A DNA stretch of 64,000 nucleotides, taken from assembly GCA_036873135.1 (NCBI GenBank), contig JAPTYO010000026.1, positions 1,468,001 through 1,532,000 on the forward strand. Direction: 5' to 3'. Shown piece by piece: positions 1 to 9,506 of this stretch; position 1 is the stretch's first letter; every line of letters begins with the position of its first letter. Position numbers and translations under genes: made by a program. A model generated the notes under the pieces. That model saw only the letters and a list, made by a program, of their open reading frames with translations. It ran no database searches and was not told the origin of the DNA. Source of the DNA: Clarkia xantiana subsp. parviflora. Taxonomy: Eukaryota > Streptophyta > Magnoliopsida > Myrtales > Onagraceae.

Positions 1-1079
1 CATTTATTAGACTTATAACTACCAATGGTCCGACACGATCGTTGCCAAGTTTCACGTCCACAAGGAGGTCCTGACATCTTTCAGTAGATATCCATTTACC
101 TGCGAGCAGGATCCAAGGTAAAATCAGCACTCAATCAAAAAATCCATTTATAGCATGACATCCCATGATTAATACACACTGTAGTAACTAATGCAAGAAG
201 TAGACCTCGAGTTTCAGCGGTAAAATGAGCTTTATCCGTTTTAATATGTCCATGACAACAGTTCTCAATCCCAACCATAAGTAACAACTACGGCGGTCTT
301 ATAAAATAGCGCCAAACCTGATTTCTTTTTTCAATTCCACTAAAAAAAATCGTATCTGCACCGGCAGCAGATATCCTTATCTTTGTAACATGAAATGGCA
401 TTGGCTATTGATTTGTCTCTCAATTGTTTCGTACTGCATCAAAGGTAGTTGTGTAAAACCTTGTAAAAGCAAGTTGCCATCAAAATGATCAAGGCCCTCA
501 ATGAATATTGTATCTACCGGCGCTCCAGGTCCAAATGCTGCTTCCTCCACATACTTGTGGAATCTCCACTTGCCTGCATCAGCCGAGCCGCCACCGACTT
601 CCCCTAAAACCTACAGAAGCATCATTACTAATTACAGCCCTAAAGTTAACTGTTCAGACAGCAATACATAGTTGGTATTCAATAAAAAGAGAGTTCAAGT
701 CCAAATATCTAAGCCAATCAATTATATGGAACATTGAGCAGAGTGGGAAACTTGAAGTTCCGCGCAAGAACACCGGCATAATTAAGTTTATATAGAGAGA
801 GTAATAAATCGTAGGTACCTTATTTAACGCGGAATTGAGATCAAATTCTGCCAAATTAATCTTCTCCAAGCACGCATCAGCGCCTTCAATAGTGGGCTGA
901 GGCTCGCAGTCTCCGGCAAGAGGATTTAACGGGGCAGAGGGTAAGTCCCAAACATCGGAGTCAACATAGGAGTCGTATTCTTGGATGCCAAATTTTGGGG
1001 GCCGCGTCTGCTTAAGAAGAAGAAACTCGGCGCTGTTTGTAGGATTTCTAAGGATCAGAGACAGCTTGTAAGTTGCCAT
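1..1079 (-). CDS. Metallo-beta-lactamase-fold (LACTB2-like) protein, first three exons, partial
   Basis: Seen: ATG at 1079-1077; exon 1 is 1079-819 and ends AAG|GTACCT; exon 2 is 610-460 (acceptor CTGTAG, donor G|GTTTTA); exon 3 starts at 99 (acceptor CTCGCAG) and leaves the window. Phases agree (0, then 1), giving one open frame of about 170 residues. It opens MATYKLSLILRNP, contains EYDSYVDSDVWDLPSA, and exon 3 reads WISTERCQDLLVDVK then DRVGPLVV. Known, from memory: plants have a metallo-beta-lactamase family protein (Arabidopsis At4g33540-like) with a similar N-terminus; the metal-binding HxHxDH motif lies further downstream, so it would be outside this window. Inferred: a soluble MBL-fold hydrolase or endoribonuclease-type enzyme. 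A 44-codon open extension upstream of the chosen ATG is probably 5' UTR. The exon 2 donor is weak, so its 3' border is the least certain. This is the only ordinary host gene here. Confidence 0.66.
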
Positions 1080-1660
1080 TGACAGAGACAGACAGACTGC
1101 TTGGAGCAGAGGAGGAAGTGTCGAGTAGTGGGAACGTAGAAAGCAGAGGAAAGAAGGTTTGATGACATTTGCCGGGGAAGATATAGAGGCACCACTATAA
1201 CTTGCACTCACTCCTGTACAGGTACACCAAATTTTAGGTAAGGTGGTAGTTTACAAGCTAATCAATATAAAAAAAATAAAAAAAAGTTTTTCGAAAAGAA
1301 AAAAACAAAAGTTAATATGCAATTGGATAAGAAAAACCACAGAACTAAAGGAAACTTGTTATAAATATATTATAGGGATTTAAATCAAATTGGTACCTGG
1401 TTCAACAGCCCAAAACGAATTGGTACCTCCACTAAATTTTGTGACAAATTGGTACCCGAGTTAACCTGGGTGTTGCACCGTTAGAATTTCTGGTTAGAAC
1501 TAACGGAATCTCATTTTTGGCGCATGAAAAGACTAAAATACCCTTATTGCAGAATAGCTACGTAATAGCAATTCAAAACTTTGGAACCCAATATCTCACT
1601 CATTTCTTCATCTTTTTGGACAATTTTTTTTTTGAAACCGCATAACTTTTCGAGATCTAT
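1080..1660. other. 5' flank of the MBL gene with a degenerate AATTGGTACC triplication
   Basis: No gene seen. 1080-1210 is probably 5' UTR or promoter of the minus-strand gene. 1262-1310 is A-rich. Between 1389 and 1460 the motif (A/G)AATTGGTACC occurs three times at spacings of about 35 bp, a pattern more like an old element terminus than a promoter. Confidence 0.4.
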
Positions 1661-2791
1661 GCAAGCCAAATAGCCTTAAAGTGATTTGACCAGTTTTTTT
1701 TCAATAAACACCGGTTTCCATGTTAATTCGTTCTTTTTTGTATAAAGCTCCACCGCATTCTAACACTTATCAACTTTGATCACCAATTTTTTTTACTAAT
1801 TGGATTCCAATACTACAATCAAACCGTTGCTCTTGGATTCCAACACTTCTGTTTAAGAACCAAATTGATATTATACCTTTCATCCAAAAGAAAACAAAAA
1901 GCGAAAATATGTCGAATTAATTATTATGCAATCTATAACTTACTAGAATTTTTCTTGATGTCTCCAGTAAACTATATTGGTGTGTCTCTAAATCAATAAA
2001 CGTCACTACAAGAGAATATATGGATCTTAGCATGATAAGCTACCAATTTTTTTGTTTATATATTTTTTGGACATGCTGAAAAATTGACCAGTTCTGCAGG
2101 TCTTTGATTTTAAAAGCTTAACATGGTCCAACATAAAATTGCAAATGGAACAGTTTTGGCAATATCTCGAAAGAAAATTTATTGTTTGTCTCTAGCCACA
2201 TAGTGGTAAAATTCTTTGTGTGGTTCTTTTAATGCAAGTTCATCTTATTTTCTCACATTACGGTCATCCCTCAGGATACTGAGAGTATCAATTTCCACAT
2301 GTAGATTAAATGAGAAAATAAACTATTTCTTCTTGGTGTCCATTCTAAAAGCTCTTCCAATACCCTTAAAAGTACTTTTCATATTGTTCTATTTTAAGTA
2401 TGAAACATATTTATCTATCTAAGATCCATAAGTTCTCTTGCAGTGACGTTTATTGATTTAGAGACACACCAGTATAGTTTATTGGAGACATTAAGAAAAA
2501 TTCCAGTAAGTTATAGATTGCCTAACAATTAATTCGACAAACTTTCATTTTTGGTTTTCTTTTGGATGAAAGGTATAACATCAATTTGGTTTTTAAACAG
2601 AAGTGTTGGAATCCAAAAGCAACGGTTTGATTGTAGTATTGGAATCCAATTAGTAAAAAAATTGGGTGATCAAAGGTGATAAGTGTTAGAATGCGGTGGA
2701 GTTTGATACAAAAAAGAATGAATTAACATGGAAAACGATATTTATTGAAAAAAAAAAACTGGAAAAAACACTTTACAGCTATTTGGGTTGC
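1661..2791. mobile_element. Non-coding element with ~370 bp terminal inverted repeats
   Basis: Seen: 1661-2030 is the reverse complement of 2420-2791 with scattered mismatches and small indels. The outer ends read GCAAGCCAAATAGC and, inverted, GCAACCCAAATAGC. The inner ends meet at GGATCTTAG. The 390 bp between the arms is AT-rich with no credible gene. No target duplication is obvious. Known: long inverted repeats are typical of Mutator-like non-autonomous elements and foldback elements. Inferred: a MITE-like or foldback derivative, class unproven. Confidence 0.7.
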
Positions 2792-4060
2792 ATGCTTACC
2801 CATGGATGCGTGCCTCTGACTCTGCCCCCTGCCTTATGAGATAGAGGAATTGTAAACGTCAGAGTGGCACGGACGTGTGTCTAAGCACGCGTCCGTCTGA
2901 GGTGGGAGTAATAAATCTATCTTTGCTACAGGCGTATGCTCAAAGAATATATGCTCGCATAGGGATGCAATACGAATGCAACTAAGTGACTTATGCTTCA
3001 ATTTCGTGCCGGGATTTTGCCTAAGTGAGGAAAAATTTAATTTTGGCCAAATTTTTTTCCTAAGTATGGGATGCTCAAGAATAAGCCTAACTTGATAGTT
3101 TTTCTAAGTATGGAGATATACTTAGCCATAGTTAAAAGGGATAAAAGTGATGGTTTTTCTTTAGCCCTTAGATTTCACTGAAAAATAAATGGAGGGTGGT
3201 GATTAAAACTCTTTAGAAAACCCTACCATCTTTCAAATATAGAGGAGAGTTAAGAAAATACCTTAGTTAGTCACCATAGCCACCCTTTTCCCTCTTTTCT
3301 CACCCTTGGAGAGCAAGAAAAAATTAGGAGCACACCCAAGGTAAGGGCCGGCCAAAATTCCGGTAGAAACCCGAAATTCCGGCCAGCAGCTCCGGCGGGA
3401 GGCGACAGGGGACCGTTATCCACGACGGCGAGGGACTCCACGGCTTCGACGGGCGGCCACGGCGGCGTGGAGGCGGGACGAGCCAGCAGACTAGGACGAC
3501 GGCAAGGCTGCCGTTGACGAAGGCCACGTCTGGTCCGGCAGGGGCGATCGACGGCGAGGTGGGACGACTCCGGTGCGGCGTGCGGTGCTTTCCGGCGACG
3601 GTGGGGCGGACGAAATCAACTCCGGCGACGACAAGGTCTGACCTCCGGCGAGGGACTGATTTCCGGCGGTCTCCAAATTCAAAATTCGGACCCGTTTATC
3701 ACATCGGGTCGGGTTTTCCGAAGGTCCACTCTTTTCCTTTCCGTTACCGCGTAAAATGTTGATTTTTGAATTGTCGATACTTGATTGCCGATACTTGATT
3801 GCCGATGCTTGGTTGCCGAAATTTGATTGAATGTGGGATTGCCGTGGATAGCCGTTGATAGTTGTGGATTTGGGAAAAAATTTTGCCGGTCGTCCGGAGA
3901 TAGTTTCTTGTCCGATTAAACTATCCCGGTTTTGAATTTGATATTGTATCGCCGTTTGTGTGTTGATTTCCGTTGGAGGGCGTAACGGTAATTTTGTCCG
4001 AAAACCGACTTTAGGTTCGGATAAAATTATTCGATTTGGTTGTCGTGGTGTCCTTGGCTC
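2792..4060 (+). other. Leader/promoter region of the multi-exon element gene
   Basis: No convincing coding sequence. 2869-2896 holds an inverted repeat (ACGGACGTGTG and CACGCGTCCGT). 3200-3330 resembles a plant 5' UTR (CT-rich, then GGAGAGCAAG) and is followed by a possible splice donor, AAG|GTAAGG, near 3340. 3340-3700 is GC-rich with repeated CCGGCG. 3775-3870 repeats short GATTGCCG motifs. Inferred: promoter, 5' UTR and first intron of the gene that follows; the exact start site cannot be read. Confidence 0.35.
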
Positions 4061-6635
4061 ATGTTTGTTATCTTTGTTGAGTGTCTTCGAATCTTTGGTT
4101 GTTGTCGTTGGTTGAGTGTCGGAATACTCCCGGTTTTTCGGAAATTTCCTTGTCTTGATACTCGTCATGTCGTGGCAGGTACTGTATTCTTGGTGGTGTC
4201 CCCGCACACAGACTCTACAGAGGCGTTACATCCTCCGAAGGATGAGTGAGTTCCTTTTCTCTTCTTTTTGTCGCATTACTTCCTTTCCTATCATTAGCTT
4301 AGTGTTGCGATCTAAGCTGGGGTGTTAGTCGAAACTTGATTCGAACTTTGGGATTTCCTGCTACCTTTGCCTTAGGTCTCGCTGCTCTGTCGGAGAACCA
4401 CCTAACTAGGTCTGATTACAATGAGCACGTTACCTTAGGAGATATCTGTCCCTTAGATGAGCCTCTATATCCTTTCCTCCCTTCCTTGGGGAATACCCGC
4501 GAGACGGTGACGGAGCCTCCTAGGGGGAAGGTCGTCGTTTACCCCTCCCAGATTCGATTTGGGTTGAGGTTGCCTTACTGCGATGACCTCATAGAGTTGA
4601 GCAGGTTCTTCAGGATTTCTCCTGTGAACCTTGCCCCCAGTGCCCTCCGTGTCTGGGTGGGCTTCCGGGTGTTGTGTCATTGGTACTCCTGGAAGTACTC
4701 CCTAGTTCTGTTCCGATGCTTCTACCGGTTCCAATACCAGAAGAAGGTGGGCTTTGCGAGTTTTGTAACTCGCCACCCGACCTTCAAGGATTCCCGATTT
4801 TCTGACTTCGGGTTGAGTGGGGTCGAGTGGGATACCTCTCTTCGCTTCGTGGCCCGGAGTGACAACTCGGCCAATCACTGGGCCAAGCATTACTTCTTCA
4901 TTACGGATCGATACGTCACTTGGTCGGTCTTGAATGAGGATCGGTCGGATGGTTGGCCTGCTTTCGGGGAGTTCTCTTCCGTTGATTTAGAGACTATGAA
5001 GATCATTCATGAGAGCAACAGGACCCGGTCATACTGCCCCGTGTCCTTAGTGACTGAGACGGATCTTTACGAGGCAGGGATCAGTTTGACTCCTGACTCC
5101 GGGGGTTTGGTATGTTACTTAGTCTCCTCATCTTTATTTACTTTCTGCTCTTCCTTTGTAGGTTGGTTTCACGGAAAAACCTATAACGTGCAGGGAGCAC
5201 CTGTTGACCTGAGCAAGAGGAAGGCTCCTTCTAGCTCCACTCTGAAGAAATCCCCCATGCCTGGGAAGAAGGCTGGGGCCTCTGGTATGCTTCCTCCTGT
5301 TTGCTTCTTTATGGTATACTTTGTGTTTTCCTTTTCTTGTTTTTCTTATATTGCTAGGGCGCTCCCCCTTGGTGACCGAGAGGGTTGTCTCCGTAGGCAG
5401 AGACTCTGGACCTTCCAAGTCCAAGCCGCGGAGATCTGATTCTGAGGCCGGGGCCTCGGCTGCTAAGAGGAAGAAAGCTGCGGATCCTCCTTCGCCTGTT
5501 GCTCGTCCCCCGACCCTATCTCACGATAAGGAGATGGTGGTCGAAGAGGCGCCTTCCCACACTGACAAAGGGAAGCGACCTGTTGGTGGTGGTTCCCCTG
5601 CCCCCCAGCCGAGGGCACGGTCTTCAGGTTTGATCTTTACCTTATCACTGATGCTTCTATGTTTATATTTTCTGTTGACTTGCTTCGCTTGTATAGGTGG
5701 GCCTCCGACTTTGAGTCGGAAGGATTTCGCACGTCCTACTGATGAAGATGTCGTTGGGTCTGAGTGGACTCCTTTCGCTGGTTTGAAGGAGTTCCACCTT
5801 GATAGTGGCTCCTCTTTGCGGACTCCTGAGGTTGGCATCCGCGTACTTCGCGGTGCCATCCCCCCTGGCGATCGTGTTGCCCAGCCTAAGTCTCCTGGGG
5901 AGACTCGGCGCTTTGTTCAGGGTGTACTCTCTCGTTATGCGCATGTGAGTTGTTCCTTGCTTTCTTCTTTATACTTTTATGTGGTTGGTTTTTCGGTTAC
6001 TCATCCCTTGTTTAAATTATTAGGGTATGTCTGACATGGTGAACATGTCATCACTCGTGCTCGAATTATCTGACGAGAAGAAGACCCTTGAGGACAGCCA
6101 GGTCTCTATGAAGGCGGAGCTCGCCACTGCGGCTGAGAAGGCGCGCTTATCTGATCTGAAGATGCAGGAGCTCAGGGACCAAGTGTCCTTACTTGAGACT
6201 ACCGTAGGTAGCTTACGCCGGGAGGCTGAGGTTGCATCTTCACTTCACTCTGAGGAGTTGCGGAAGTTGGAGGCTAGGTGTCGGGCGGAGGAGAGGACTG
6301 TCGCAGTGTTTGAGTACAAGGCGTCCTCTGCCTTCACTGCTTATTATAGCGCGCAGCTCACTCAGGAGATGAACCAGTTTGGTGAGTATCTGGTTGATCA
6401 TATTTTCCGCATTCATCCTCAGTTTCCAGTTGGTGATCTTGGTGATTTCGGGCCATACGCTACTGGCTATATGGCTGTCCTTAGGGGTCAGGCTGCTGTT
6501 GCAGACGAGCCTGCCCCTACACAGGTGGATGCTACACCTGTGGAGATCGATACCTCAGACTCCTCCTCTTCATCCATCTCTGCCGGTGGTTCAGCCTCAG
6601 GGGGTGAGGGTGACTCTCCCGAAGGCTCTGATTGA
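4061..6635 (+). CDS. Six-exon 'putative gypsy-type transposon' (PF04195-like) extra gene
   Basis: Seen: exons ~4061-4245, 4329-5104, 5162-5284, 5358-5627, 5697-5944 and 6024-6635 (TGA). Introns are 57-83 bp, T-rich, GT...AG. All junctions keep one frame, giving about 737 residues from the ATG at 4061. That first exon is weak because its peptide looks unnatural; the true start may lie in an upstream exon. Exon 2 contains FGLRLPYCDDLIELSRFF and a tryptophan-rich stretch, exons 3-4 are a basic Ser/Pro linker, and exon 6 starts with about 80 residues of heptad coiled coil and ends in an acidic Ser/Gly tail. Known: this N-terminal pattern matches the Pfam 'putative gypsy type transposon' (Transposase_28) family found as extra ORFs in plant Ty3/Gypsy elements; its function is unknown. 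It lies convergent to gag. An intact frame across five introns argues for recent selection or a young insertion. Confidence 0.68.
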
Positions 6636-7020
6636 TGTGTTTACATCTTGCTATCTTTGTGTATATAACCATACTCCTTCTCCCCTTTAATGGGTTGAGT
6701 ATCTTTTGGGATTGTTGTGGGGGTTTTATGTTGCTTTCCTTTGTCGTATTGTGCTGTTGACTACGTGGTTCACTTGGCTTTACATTGGTACTTCTCATGC
6801 TTTTGTATATATCCCTTTGATTATGGACTCTTCTCTTGGTGTGTTTCCTTTACTTATCCTTCTTTCGTGTTTTCCTTCATGCCATACCTGCTATTTCATC
6901 AAGAAAAAACATTATGTGTTCTTCATATCACTTTACTTTGAAATTACTTTCTCATGGGATCCTTCTTAGTATGGTGCGATTATCTCTTCTGATACCCTTT
7001 AAATGGTATATGTGGTACTG
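6636..7020 (+). other. 3' flank of the multi-exon gene
   Basis: T-rich and without a supported ORF. It carries the presumed 3' UTR and ends where the 103 bp tandem array starts. No clear AATAAA signal was found. Confidence 0.4.
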
Positions 7021-7465
7021 TTAGACCAAAGATACGCTCTTGGTGGGCGTCGAATCTGATCACGAGACAGGCTCTCGGAGGGCACTTAACGTTTCACAGG
7101 ATAGGCTCCCGGAGGGCACAGGTTAGACCAAAGATACGCTCTTGGTTGGCGTCGAAAACTGTTCACGAGACAGGCTCTCGGAGGGCACTTAACGTTTCAC
7201 AGGATAGGCTCCTGGAGGGCACAGGTTAGACCAAAGATACGCTCCTGGTTGGCGTCGAAAACTGTTCACGAGACAGGCTCTCGGAGGGCACTTAACGTTT
7301 CACAGGATAGGCTCCTGGAGGGCACAGGTTAGACCAAATATACGCTCCTGGTTGGCGTCGAAAACTATTCACGAGACAGGCTCTCGGAGGGCACTTAACG
7401 TTTCACAGGATAGGCTCCTGGAGGGCACAGGTTAGACCAAAGATACGCTCCTGGTGGGCGTCGAA
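7021..7465. repeat. Tandem array, ~103 bp unit, four units plus a partial
   Basis: Units start TTAGACCAAAGATACGC at 7021, 7123, 7226, 7329 and 7432. Each has three related GGCTC/GCTC...GGAGGGC segments. The last is partial and runs into the next array. The core GATACGCTC..TGG..GGCGTCGAA is shared with the ~49 bp array, so the two arrays are related. Confidence 0.9.
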
Positions 7466-7960
7466 GCTGGTAGTTTGAAATCTACCTCAAGATAAGCTCT
7501 TGGGGGCGTCGAATCTGGTAGGTTGCAAATCTACCTCAAGATACGCTCCTGGGGGCGTCGAAATTCGTAGTTTTTGGAAACCACTCTCAAGATACGCTCT
7601 TGGTGCGTCGAAGGTCGTAGTGTAATAACTACTCTCAAGATACGCTCTTGGGGGCGTCGAAGGTCGTAGTATGAACACTACTCTCAAGATACGCTCCTGG
7701 GGGCGCCGAAATTCGTAGTTTTTGGAAACCACTCTCAAGATACGCTCTTGGGGGCGTCGAGGGTCGTAGTATGAATACTACTCTCAAGATACGCTCTTGG
7801 GGGCGTCGAGTGTCGTAGTATGAAAACTACTCTCAAGATACGCTCTTGGGGGCGTCGAGTGTCGTAGTATGAAAACTACTCTCAAGATACGCTCTTGGGG
7901 GCGTCGAGTGTCGTAGTATAAGTACTACTCTCAAGATACGCTCTTGGGGGCGTCGAACCT
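7466..7960. repeat. Tandem array, ~49 bp unit, about ten hairpin-bearing units
   Basis: Each unit is CTCAAGATACGCTC(T/C)TGG followed by GGGCGTCGA, then a GTAGT...ACTAC inverted repeat with a 4-8 bp variable centre. The core also contains ACGC...GCGT, so each unit could form two small hairpins. Known: hypervariable tandem repeats near the 3' end are common in Tat elements and can seed satellite DNA. Confidence 0.9.
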
Positions 7961-8225
7961 GTCGTTGACTTGACGTCATATCTGTGTAAGGATAACTTCA
8001 TGATTATATCACCACATTCATTGGAAAATGCCCTTGAAGGAAATTTTACTCTCTTAAGAGCATTCATGTTTTTTGTACACATGGGGTGCCTTGGGTGGGT
8101 CAAGACACCCTTTGGAGGAAATCAAAGATAGTTGTAGAGTTGGAGTAGCTTCTTGAGTTCTCCTTCTCAGAAGTTGTTTTTGAAAAACTTGGAAAGCTTG
8201 AACATGCAAAGTGCTAAATATGAAA
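7961..8225. other. Spacer between tandem array and PR-gag' ORF
   Basis: No gene seen. This is sequence downstream of the PR-gag' stop on the minus strand. Confidence 0.4.
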
Positions 8226-9506
8226 CTAAGGATATGGGGTGGTCAATTTGTCTCTTGCCACGTACTCCTTCAGGCCTCCACTGTGAATCATTTCCTCCAC
8301 TTCTATCTTCAGCACCATGCAGTGGTTGGTCTGATGCCCCCAGGTCCCATGGTATTCACACCATCCCTGTGCATCTCTTCCTAGGAAGGCCTTGCCCTCC
8401 TCCCTGCATGTGGGTAGCTCCTCCTTCAGGTACTTCTGAAAAATTTCTTCTATGCTCACTGTAAGGGGTGTGAATGTGAGGTTTACACCTCCTCCCAGTG
8501 TGTCAGTCTCTCTTTTTTTCTCCCGACCTTCATCCCGTTGCTCCATCTCCTTTGCAAATGCCTTGTCCAGCTTTTCTTTGAGCTCTCTCATCGTGCTCGT
8601 CATGATCAACTCATAAAGCCCTCCATAGGCCTCAAATGAGTTTGGATGCATGTTTCTAATGAATGCTTTGACGGCTTCTCCTCTTGTGATGTCCATATTG
8701 GCACCATAACTGGAGAATCTCTGGAAATAGCTTGATATTGGCTCCCGCGGCATTTGCTTGATATCATCAATGTACCGAAAGCCTCTTATGATGGAGTCCC
8801 TTGTTCTTTTCCCCTCTATGGTTTCTGGCTGCCAAGGTATGGCTGTCACCTTCACAGCCTTGCTCATGTGTCTCCTTTTAGGTACTGTTTGAAAAAACTG
8901 CTTGCTCAAACGGAGTGCCACTCCATTCTTCATCTTTCCTTGCCTTTGTCTCCTTCCCCTCTTCTTTCTGTCTTGGTTGGCTCCTACCATGACCATTGCC
9001 ACCGTGTCCATCCTGTGTGATCCACGTCTCATGGAGTTGACGTAGCACTGTCTTGCAGTGCGTTGATCACCCAAGACTTCTCCGACTCCATTCTCAGTGA
9101 TGTACTTCAACTTCTGGTGTACGGTGGATGGCACGATTTCGTATGGGTTTATAGTTGTCCTTCCTAGGATCCCATTGTAGGCTCCCAGGCTTTCAACCAC
9201 CAAGAAGTTAACATTCACCTTCAGCTGTGTCCATCCTTGGCCCATGGTCACCGGCAGGGTTATCATTCCCAGGGGGTAGCTTGTTGCCCCTGAGAAGCCA
9301 ACTAGAGGGAAGTTGACTGGTTTGATGTCTGCCTTGGTTTTCCCTATTTCTTCTAGGACTCTCAGGCTTAGGAGGTCAGCCGAGCTGCCCCCATCCACCA
9401 ATATTCGCTTTACATCAAAATTATCAATGTCTATTGTGATGACTAACGCATCGTCATGTGGGAAGACAATGTGGCTCTTGTCCTTCTCCGAGAATTCAAT
9501 CTTCAC
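8226..9506 (-). CDS. Aspartic protease fused to a second, partial gag (Tat-like)
   Basis: Seen: 426 codons, in the same frame as gag and separated from it only by one TAA at 9509-9507. There is no ATG at its start (GTG AAG...), so expression would need readthrough or frame bypass. Residues ~10-150 form a retropepsin-like domain with VDGGSSADLL at 37-46, followed by VGFSGATSYPLG. Residues ~235-420 resemble the second half of the neighbouring gag: YIDDIKQ...SYFQRF and KAFIRNM, then a Cys383-His386-His391-Cys396 knuckle-like motif (WCEYHGTWGHQTNHC). Known: in complete Tat elements the protease is followed by RT and RNase H. Here that stretch is replaced by gag-like sequence and the ORF ends. Inferred: a chimeric, non-autonomous polyprotein from recombination between two gag-bearing relatives. 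Confidence 0.78.
   Translation of the reverse strand: MKIEFSEKDKSHIVFPHDDALVITIDIDNFDVKRILVDGGSSADLLSLRVLEEIGKTKADIKPVNFPLVGFSGATSYPLGMITLPVTMGQGWTQLKVNVNFLVVESLGAYNGILGRTTINPYEIVPSTVHQKLKYITENGVGEVLGDQRTARQCYVNSMRRGSHRMDTVAMVMVGANQDRKKRGRRQRQGKMKNGVALRLSKQFFQTVPKRRHMSKAVKVTAIPWQPETIEGKRTRDSIIRGFRYIDDIKQMPREPISSYFQRFSSYGANMDITRGEAVKAFIRNMHPNSFEAYGGLYELIMTSTMRELKEKLDKAFAKEMEQRDEGREKKRETDTLGGGVNLTFTPLTVSIEEIFQKYLKEELPTCREEGKAFLGRDAQGWCEYHGTWGHQTNHCMVLKIEVEEMIHSGGLKEYVARDKLTTPYP

Noticed and set aside
654..818. Continuation of the MBL exon 1 frame past the splice donor
   Set aside because: The family-like sequence stops at the AAG|GTACCT donor and resumes in exon 2 at 610 in the right phase, so this is intron.
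3491..4207. 238-codon minus-strand open frame
   Set aside because: Lies in GC-rich, low-complexity leader sequence; composition is skewed, no domain is recognisable, and it overlaps the proposed leader of the plus-strand gene.
7466..7960. CRISPR-like repeat/variable-segment pattern
   Set aside because: Eukaryotic retrotransposon context; the variable segments are 4-8 bp hairpin centres, not unique spacers, and there are no cas genes.
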